Shown: in pieces, positions 49,070-54,362 of the stretch
How positions within the stretch are numbered: the first letter of the stretch is position 1
How the letters are laid out: each line of letters opens with the position of its first letter
Origin: Caulobacteraceae bacterium
GTDB lineage: Bacteria > Pseudomonadota > Alphaproteobacteria > Caulobacterales > Caulobacteraceae
Assembly (NCBI GenBank): GCA_031291645.1
Contig: JARLIQ010000083.1
Span: forward strand, 1-54,362
Direction of reading: 5' to 3'
Length of the DNA stretch: 54,362 nt
Made by a program: the position numbers and the translations under genes
Notes under the pieces: generated by a model
What the model was told of the DNA's origin: nothing
The model's input: the letters and a program-made list of their open reading frames with translations, nothing else
The model's database searches: none

Positions 49070-50272
49070 TCAGGCGCCTTCGCGGCCGACGATGGCCACC
49101 GAGCAGACGTTGGACGCGGGCGAGCCGCCCAGGTTGTGGGTCATGCCCAGCACCGGATCGGCCAGCTGCCGCTCGCCGGCCCGGCCCTGAAGCTGCAGAT
49201 ACATCTCGTACAGCATGCGCAGGCCCGAAGCGCCGATCGGGTGGCCGAAGCACTTGAGCCCGCCGTCGATCTGGCAGGGCACCCCGCCGTCCGCGTCGTA
49301 GAAGCCGTCCAGCACGTCGCGCCAGCCCTGACCCTCGGCGCTGATGAACAGGTCCTCCATGGTCACCAGCTCGGTGATCGAGAAGCAGTCGTGCACCTCC
49401 ATCATCGAGATCTGCCGGCGCGGGTCCTCGACGCCCGCCTCGCGGTAGGCCTTCTTCGCGGCGATGCGGGCGGTGTGGAAGTATGAGCCGTCCCAGGCGT
49501 TGAACTGGCTCTCGTAGCCGTTGGACACCGACAGCTGCAGGGCCTTGACCATCACCAGGTCGTGCTTGCCGAGCGAACGGGCGATCTCGGGCGTGGTCAC
49601 GATGGCCGCGGCCGCGCCGTCCGACACGCCGCAGCAGTCGAACAGGCCCAGCGGCTCGGCGATCATCGGGGCGTTCAGCACCTGCTCCTCGGTGACCGGC
49701 TTCTGCAGGTGGGCCTTCCTGTTCTTGGCCCCGTTGGCGTGGCTCTTGACCGAGACGTGGGCGATGGCCCGCTTGAGGTCCTCACGGCTGACCCCGTGCT
49801 TGCTGCGGTAGGCCGAGGCGAGCTGGGCGAAGTTGCCCGGGGCCGAGCCGTTGGGCGCGACCTGGGGCGAGAGCGTGCCGGCGTTGGCCACCGGCAGGCC
49901 GCCGTAGCCGGTGTCCTTCAGCTTCTCGACGCCCACGGCCAGAGCGATGTCCGCCGCGCCGGCGGCCACGGCGTAGACCGCGCCGCGGAAGGCCTCGGAG
50001 CCGGAGGCGCAGAAGTTCTCGACGCGGGTGACGGCGATGTTGGGCAGGCGCAGGGCGATCGACAGGGGCGTGCCGCCCTTGCCCGTGCCGAACTCGTCGA
50101 CGTGGGTCGAGAACCAGGCGGCGTCCAGCTGGGTCGGCTCGATCCCCGCGTCGGCCATGGCCTCCAGATAGGCCTCGACCATCAGCTCGTCCGGCCCCGC
50201 GTCCCAGCGCTCGCCGAACTTCGAACAGCCCATGCCGATGACGGCGACCTTGTCCTTGATGCCCGAGGCCAT
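49070..50272 (-). CDS. SCP2-type thiolase / acetyl-CoA acetyltransferase
   Basis: 400 residues, ATG 50272 with GGAGG a few bases upstream. The SCP-x thiolase pattern: Cys88 in ENFCASGSEAF, HDCFSITEL, and GGLKCFGHPIGASG (His and second Cys region). It should cleave or condense beta-ketoacyl-CoA. Such 'type-2' thiolases often act with DUF35 proteins in steroid side-chain and similar degradation, and the next gene up is a DUF35 fusion. Third gene of a minus-strand unit with the SDR and the fusion protein. Confidence 0.92.
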   Translation of the reverse strand: MASGIKDKVAVIGMGCSKFGERWDAGPDELMVEAYLEAMADAGIEPTQLDAAWFSTHVDEFGTGKGGTPLSIALRLPNIAVTRVENFCASGSEAFRGAVYAVAAGAADIALAVGVEKLKDTGYGGLPVANAGTLSPQVAPNGSAPGNFAQLASAYRSKHGVSREDLKRAIAHVSVKSHANGAKNRKAHLQKPVTEEQVLNAPMIAEPLGLFDCCGVSDGAAAAIVTTPEIARSLGKHDLVMVKALQLSVSNGYESQFNAWDGSYFHTARIAAKKAYREAGVEDPRRQISMMEVHDCFSITELVTMEDLFISAEGQGWRDVLDGFYDADGGVPCQIDGGLKCFGHPIGASGLRMLYEMYLQLQGRAGERQLADPVLGMTHNLGGSPASNVCSVAIVGREGA

Positions 50273-50411
50273 GGTTCATCCTCCGCTTCGGCCGGGCTGC
50301 AGCTCCCGGCCCTTGGTTGTCGTCACTCCGGACCCGAAACCGGCCTTTGGCAAGACCGGGCTCGTCTTCCCCTCCCCCTTGCGGGTGGCTTTGGGCGGAG
50401 AGCCGACCGGG

Positions 50412-51914
50412 TTACTCCGCCGCCTGGGCCGCCTGGGCCGTCTGCGCCGCGATGGCCGAGCGGTCGGGGGTGGCTTTCCAGAAGTAGCGGCGGAAGCCAC
50501 GGCGCTCGTCCACCTCCTTGATCCGGAACACCATCCTGACCGGCAGGCCGCTGTCGACCTCGCCCGGCTCGACGTCGGTGATGTCGAGGTAGATCCGCCC
50601 GCCGCCCTCGAAGTCGATCATGCCGTAGTGGTTCGGCGGGGCCATGGCGAAGGTCAGGTAGTCGGCCGACCAGGTCAGCACCTTGGCCTTGCGCTCGGCG
50701 AAGCGGTACGGCTCCTGGGTGTCGACGGCGGCCTTGTTCGGCGCGACCGAGATGCGGGTGCGCGGGAACTGGACCACGCCGGTCTCGGTGCAGCGCCCGC
50801 CGACCAGGCCCAGGATCATGTCCGAGTTGCGGTAGAGGGTGGTCAGGGCGGTCTTGTTGTCCTTCTCCGCCCGCATGCCCTTGTCCCATTCGACCAGGCC
50901 GTTGAAGAACAGGAACTTCAGGTAGTTGGTCTCTTCCTTGCGGTCGGCCAGCGCGCCGGTCACGCCCCGGGCCGGGCGCGCGGCGCCCACCCGCTCGGTG
51001 ACGCGGAAGACCAGGGCCTCGGCGCCCTGGCCGAACTGGGCGGCCAGGATGACGTCGCCGGGCCTGGCCTGCTCCAGGGCGTGGGCCAGCATGATCAGGC
51101 CGTGGGCCGAGCCCGCCTCGCCGATGACCTGGCCCAGGTTGTCGCGCACCGCCTCGGGACGGATGCCGCAGGCCTTGGCCACGCCGGCCGCCAGGCCGGC
51201 GAAGGTGCAGGGAAAGCAGAAGTGGGTCACGTCCTCGCCCGTGATCCCCGCCGCGGCCAGGGCGTCGCGGATCGCCGGCGGGACCAGCTTGATGATCCCC
51301 TCGTCGCGGATCCAGCGCTCTTCCCAGGCGTAGTCGAACTCGGCGTCCGAGCCGCGGAAGTGGTCGACGAAGTCCGCCGTCAGGGCGCCGTGGCCGAGGA
51401 AGTCGGCCGCCGTGTCCCCGCCCGAGACCACGAAGGCCGCCGCCCCGTCGCCGTTGTCCAGCTCGGCCGCGGAGGCGGCGCGGGCCCGCCGGTGCTCGCC
51501 GGCGGCCACCAGGGCGGTCGTCGCCGCCCCCGCCTTGACCGCCGAGAGCGCCTGGGCCAGCGCCGTCAGCCCGGCCCGCTGGGAGCCGGTGACGTCCGCC
51601 GACGAGACGCTGCGCTCCAGCGCCAGGGCCGCCGAGACGATGCCGGCGTTGAGCCGGTCGGCGAACGGCGCGGTGGACGAGGCGAAATAGACCGCGTCCA
51701 CGCCGCCGCGGTCGTCGCCCGGCCCCAGGGCGTCGCGCGCCGCCTCCACCGCCATGGTCAGGGCGTCCTCGTCCCAGTTGGCCATGGCCCGCTCGCCCTT
51801 GGACTTGGCGGCCAGGCCCGGCGCGATCCAGGCGTTGGCGGCGGCGACCGCCTTGCGCTGGAGACGCAGGCGCGGGGCGTAGGCGCCCCAGGCGGAAAGG
51901 CCGACGGTGGTCAT
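50412..51914 (-). CDS. HMG-CoA-synthase-like / OB-fold DUF35 fusion protein with altered active site
   Basis: 500 residues from ATG 51914 (AGGAGC ahead). Residues 1-345 are a thiolase-fold ketosynthase-III/HMG-CoA-synthase-like domain. Residues 350-485 are an OB-fold 'DUF35' acyl-CoA-binding domain. Aligning DVTGSQRAGLTAL (108-120) with archaeal HMG-CoA synthases puts Gln112 where the catalytic Cys should be. His231 (HFCFP) is kept, and the usual Asn loop reads GEAGSAH with Glu. The DUF35 zinc ribbon keeps one Cys (GGRCTETG). So it is probably not a normal condensing enzyme. A decarboxylating role, as in Cys-to-Gln ketosynthases, or a retro-aldolase scaffold are options. Sits between the SDR (20-base gap) and the thiolase. 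Confidence 0.85.
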   Translation of the reverse strand: MTTVGLSAWGAYAPRLRLQRKAVAAANAWIAPGLAAKSKGERAMANWDEDALTMAVEAARDALGPGDDRGGVDAVYFASSTAPFADRLNAGIVSAALALERSVSSADVTGSQRAGLTALAQALSAVKAGAATTALVAAGEHRRARAASAAELDNGDGAAAFVVSGGDTAADFLGHGALTADFVDHFRGSDAEFDYAWEERWIRDEGIIKLVPPAIRDALAAAGITGEDVTHFCFPCTFAGLAAGVAKACGIRPEAVRDNLGQVIGEAGSAHGLIMLAHALEQARPGDVILAAQFGQGAEALVFRVTERVGAARPARGVTGALADRKEETNYLKFLFFNGLVEWDKGMRAEKDNKTALTTLYRNSDMILGLVGGRCTETGVVQFPRTRISVAPNKAAVDTQEPYRFAERKAKVLTWSADYLTFAMAPPNHYGMIDFEGGGRIYLDITDVEPGEVDSGLPVRMVFRIKEVDERRGFRRYFWKATPDRSAIAAQTAQAAQAAE

Positions 51915-51934
51915 GGCGCGGCTCCTGTCGAAGG

Positions 51935-52852
51935 TCAGATCGGATCGTACGGGAACACGCTCGCGGTGGCCCCGAGGTCGGTGTAGTCCGCCTTCATCGA
52001 CGGCAGGGCCTGGCTGAGCAGGGTTTCGGGGCTCCAGCCCTCGATCCGGGCGACCGAGCGCACCGGGCGCGGCTGGTTGAACAGCACCACCTCGGCGCCG
52101 CGCACGGCGAAGACCTGGCCGGAGGTGTCCTTGGCCTGGGGCGAGCACAGGGCGACGGCGAGCTGGGCCACCTGGTCGGCGCGCATGGCGTTGCGCATCC
52201 GCTCGACCCGCTGGGCCGAGGCCTCGTCCTTGACCGGGATGGTGGCGATCATCCGCGTCCAGGCGAAGGGCGCGATGATGTTGGAGCGCACGTTCTTGAT
52301 CGCGCCTTCCATGGCGATGATCCGCGACAGGCCCATGATGCCCAGCTTGGCGGCGGCGTAGTTGGCCTGGCCGATGTTGCCGATCAGGCCCGAGGTCGAG
52401 GTGAAGAGGACGTAGGCGCCGTCCTGCTGGTCGCGAAACAGTTCGACCGAGGCGCGGGTGACGTTGTAGGAGCCGCGCAGGTGGACTTCGAGCACCGCGT
52501 CCCAGTCCGCGTCGCTCATCTTGTGGAACATGCCGTCGCGCAGGATGCCGGCCGGGTTGATCACCGCGTGCAGCCCGCCGAACGTGTCCTTGGCCTGCTC
52601 GACCATGCCCTTGACCGAGGCCATGGAGGTGACGCTCTCGGAGTTGGAGACCGCCTCGCCGCCGGCCGCGCGGATCTCCTGGGCCACGGTCTCGGCCGGG
52701 CCGGTCGAGCCTTCGTCGCCGCCCGAGACACTGCCGCCCAGGTCGTTCACCACGACCTTCGCGCCTTCGCGCGCGGCCAGGAGCGCGCACTCGCGCCCGA
52801 TGCCGTTGCCGCCGCCGGTGATCAGAACCACCTTGCCGTCCAGAACTCCCAC
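51935..52852 (-). CDS. SDR family oxidoreductase (hydroxyacyl-CoA / 17-beta-HSD4-like)
   Basis: 305 residues from GTG 52852, six bases after GGAGGAA; a TTG at 52873 precedes that site and is rejected. NAD-binding TGGGNGIG, Ser-Tyr-Lys set in TSTSGLIGN and NYAAAKLG, and the long 'GGSVSGGDEGST' insert typical of the hydroxysteroid/3-hydroxyacyl-CoA dehydrogenases of peroxisomal MFE-2 type. The usual NNAG motif reads NPAG. First gene of the SDR-fusion-thiolase unit, suiting oxidation of a beta-hydroxy group in an acyl-CoA side chain. Confidence 0.9.
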   Translation of the reverse strand: MGVLDGKVVLITGGGNGIGRECALLAAREGAKVVVNDLGGSVSGGDEGSTGPAETVAQEIRAAGGEAVSNSESVTSMASVKGMVEQAKDTFGGLHAVINPAGILRDGMFHKMSDADWDAVLEVHLRGSYNVTRASVELFRDQQDGAYVLFTSTSGLIGNIGQANYAAAKLGIMGLSRIIAMEGAIKNVRSNIIAPFAWTRMIATIPVKDEASAQRVERMRNAMRADQVAQLAVALCSPQAKDTSGQVFAVRGAEVVLFNQPRPVRSVARIEGWSPETLLSQALPSMKADYTDLGATASVFPYDPI

Positions 52853-53221
52853 CTTGCATTCCTCCAGATCCAAAGACGTGTTGCGCGCACAAACGCGTCG
52901 GTGACGGCGCTCGTCAATCCCGTTTCACGAGGCGGCCGGGGCCGCCCGGGAACCCGCCGGCGCCGCCGATCCGCACCACCTCGCCCGCGTCCGCCATGCG
53001 CCCGTCCGTCCCCACCGCCGCGCTCTCGCCGGCGCGGCCTTGCGAGGGCGGGCTTAGACCGGCGGGGCCGGCCTCGCCAAGACTGCCCCTGCGGCGCCTT
53101 TCGAACAAATGTTTGCGATCGGCCCCGGCGGCTTGCGCACCGCTCGGGGCCTCTGGCAAATGGAGGGCATATTTCGCGTGATTTCACGCTCTTGCTGTCG
53201 TCATTCCTGAAAGTTTGAGCC
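52853..53221. other. Divergent intergenic region between the SDR and moxR
   Basis: 369 bases, GC-rich at first and more mixed near moxR. It must hold promoters for the acyl-CoA cluster and for moxR. A small dyad CAAA-TG-TTTG occurs near 53108. One 81-codon minus-strand frame (52914-53159) has no ribosome site and Gly/Arg-biased content; I do not count it as a gene. Confidence 0.6.
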
Positions 53222-54190
53222 TTGCCCAATCCGATTTCGGGGGCCGTTACGGGCCCGACGTCCAATCCCCTCGCCTCGGTCGACACGATCATCGAGGGCC
53301 TCGCCCAGGTCGGCTACATCGCCTCGCGCAAGATCGCGACGGCCCTGTTCATGGCCGGCCACCTGCAGAAGCCGGTGCTGGTCGAAGGCTCGGCCGGGGT
53401 CGGCAAGACCGAGCTGGCCCTGGCCACGGCGACCATGCTCGACCTGCCGCTGATCCGCATGCAGTGCTACGAGGGGCTGGACGAGGCCAAGGCCCTCTAT
53501 GAGTGGAAGTACGGCAAGCAGCTGCTCTACACCCAGATCCTGAAGGACCACATGGGCGAGGCGCTGCGCGACGCGCCGACCATGGCCCAGGCGATGGACC
53601 GGCTGCACGACATGGGCGACCTGTTCTTCTCCGAGCCCTTCCTGGAGCCCCGCCCCCTGCTCAAGGCCCTGCGCCAGGAGGGCGGCGCGGTGCTGCTGAT
53701 CGACGAGATCGACAAGTCGGACGAGGCGTTCGAGGCCTTCCTGCTGGAAGTGCTCTCGGCCTACCAGGTCTCGGTGCCGGAACTGGGCGTGGTGCGGGCG
53801 ATCGTCCCGCCGATCGTGTTCCTGACCTCCAACAACGTCCGCGACCTGGGCGACGCGCTCAAGCGCCGCTGCCTGCACCTGCACATCCCCCTGCCCGACG
53901 CGGCGCTGGAGGAGCGGATCGTCGCCTCGCGCGTGCCGGGCGTCGAAAGGCGGCTGACCAAGGCCCTGGTCGGCTTCGTCCAGTCGCTGCGGACCATGGA
54001 CCTGCGCAAGTCGCCCTCGATCTCCGAGACGGTGGACTGGGCGCGCGTGCTGATGCTGCTCAACGCCGACACCCTGGACGCCGACCTGGTGCGCGAGACG
54101 CTGAACGTGCTGCTCAAGTTCGAGCAGGACATCGAGGCGGTCGAGCCGCAGATCGCCGAACTGGTCCGCCAGCCGGCGGCGGTGGGCTGA
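53222..54190 (+). CDS. MoxR-type AAA+ ATPase
   Basis: 322 residues, TTG start 53222 with only a weak ribosome site. Walker A GSAGVGKTE (56-64), Walker B VLLIDEIDK (about 160), sensor 1 in VFLTSNNVRDL and Arg finger in ALKRRCLHLHIPLPD. MoxR ATPases are chaperones that work with a VWA-domain partner, usually the next gene, to insert metal cofactors or mature large complexes. Here the next gene is missing: the TGA overlaps an ATG (TGATG) and about 50 bases later an IS element appears to begin. Confidence 0.93.
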   Translation: MPNPISGAVTGPTSNPLASVDTIIEGLAQVGYIASRKIATALFMAGHLQKPVLVEGSAGVGKTELALATATMLDLPLIRMQCYEGLDEAKALYEWKYGKQLLYTQILKDHMGEALRDAPTMAQAMDRLHDMGDLFFSEPFLEPRPLLKALRQEGGAVLLIDEIDKSDEAFEAFLLEVLSAYQVSVPELGVVRAIVPPIVFLTSNNVRDLGDALKRRCLHLHIPLPDAALEERIVASRVPGVERRLTKALVGFVQSLRTMDLRKSPSISETVDWARVLMLLNADTLDADLVRETLNVLLKFEQDIEAVEPQIAELVRQPAAVG

Positions 54191-54239
54191 TGCGGAATTT
54201 CGGCGCCCGGCCGCGCCGCGCCAAGCCCCTCCCCCTTGC

Positions 54240-54362
54240 GGCTACGGCATTCACACATCTCGGCTTGGTGGTGTGGGGCAAGTCTGATTCTCTGGTGCTG
54301 ATTTGACCGGAGCAGATGATGTTGGACGTGACGCTGGGGCGGTTTGGCGACCGTCGCCTGGA
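54240..54362 (+). mobile_element. Probable left end of an IS4-like insertion sequence (truncated by window edge)
   Basis: From about 54240 the composition changes to a more balanced, non-coding-looking stretch beginning GGCTACGGCATTCACACATCT, then a transposase-like start. The left inverted repeat is guessed from position and a vague resemblance to known IS ends; the right end is outside the window. Confidence 0.45.
54315..54362 (+). CDS. Transposase N-terminus (IS4 family), partial
   Basis: ATG 54315 (or 54318), with CGGAG just upstream, starts MMLDVTLGRFGDRRLE, cut by the window end. 'FGDxRL' followed by basic residues is the DNA-binding N-terminal motif of Tn5/IS4-type transposases. Only 16 codons are seen, so the family call rests on this motif alone. 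Confidence 0.5.

Noticed and set aside
52914-53159. 81-codon minus-strand frame upstream of the SDR
   Set aside because: No ribosome site, biased composition, no recognisable motif; likely chance in GC-rich DNA.

Overview
The window is one continuous piece of a high-GC alphaproteobacterial chromosome. The gene order and families point to Caulobacteraceae, with a Phenylobacterium- or Caulobacter-like organism most likely. The clearest sign is the run ctaC-ctaD-ctaB-small gene-ctaG-ctaE-DUF983-SURF1-thrC-M16 peptidase-GNAT-GEDEF/EAL protein, which matches my memory of the C. crescentus neighbourhood that ends in pdeA. I see no rRNA, tRNA, CRISPR array, prophage or plasmid module. Nearly every long extra reading frame is a GC-rich shadow of a real gene.

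Layout. 1-6 kb: the 3' end of a DEAD-box helicase, a winged-helix regulator, an S9 peptidase, a PQQ/haem-c alcohol dehydrogenase, and a small secreted protein behind an AT-rich stretch. 6-13 kb: argJ and a parvulin lipoprotein (overlapping), a thiolase with a good terminator, and secA. 13-19 kb, mostly minus strand: Nudix, patatin, 3-hydroxybutyrate dehydrogenase, yaaA, an FAD-linked 2-hydroxyacid dehydrogenase, a threonylcarbamoyl-AMP synthase and a YceI protein. 19.5-22.7 kb: acyl-CoA dehydrogenase, a palindromic intergenic repeat, peroxiredoxin and YqgE. 22.7-34.4 kb: a long minus-strand block that carries the whole aa3 cytochrome oxidase assembly set, then thrC, an M16 peptidase, a GNAT and a PdeA-like c-di-GMP phosphodiesterase. 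34.7-48.7 kb, metabolic: tldD, an SMP-30 lactonase with alpha-galactosidase, a putR/putA pair, a flavin monooxygenase, a 2-hydroxyacid dehydrogenase, a hybrid histidine kinase and a PLP decarboxylase. 48.8-53 kb: a tiny membrane protein, then a minus-strand acyl-CoA cluster (SDR, HMG-CoA-synthase-like/DUF35 fusion, SCP2-type thiolase). The right edge has a MoxR ATPase followed at once by what looks like the left end of an IS4-type insertion sequence.

Most notable points. (1) The PdeA-like gene has an in-frame TAG exactly at the conserved Glu of the EAL 'VVA-E-GVE' loop, and the frame then runs on intact for 52 codons. (2) The HMG-CoA-synthase-like/DUF35 fusion has Gln where the catalytic Cys should be, and Glu where the Asn should be. 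(3) Two genes (M16 peptidase and Nudix) have no ATG/GTG/TTG at the position where their conserved N-terminus begins. (4) Two tiny membrane proteins of 50-51 residues are well supported by ribosome sites and context. (5) Three kinds of palindromic intergenic repeat are present. I did not find an obviously new multi-gene defence or mobile system; the acyl-CoA cluster and the amber PdeA are the best leads.
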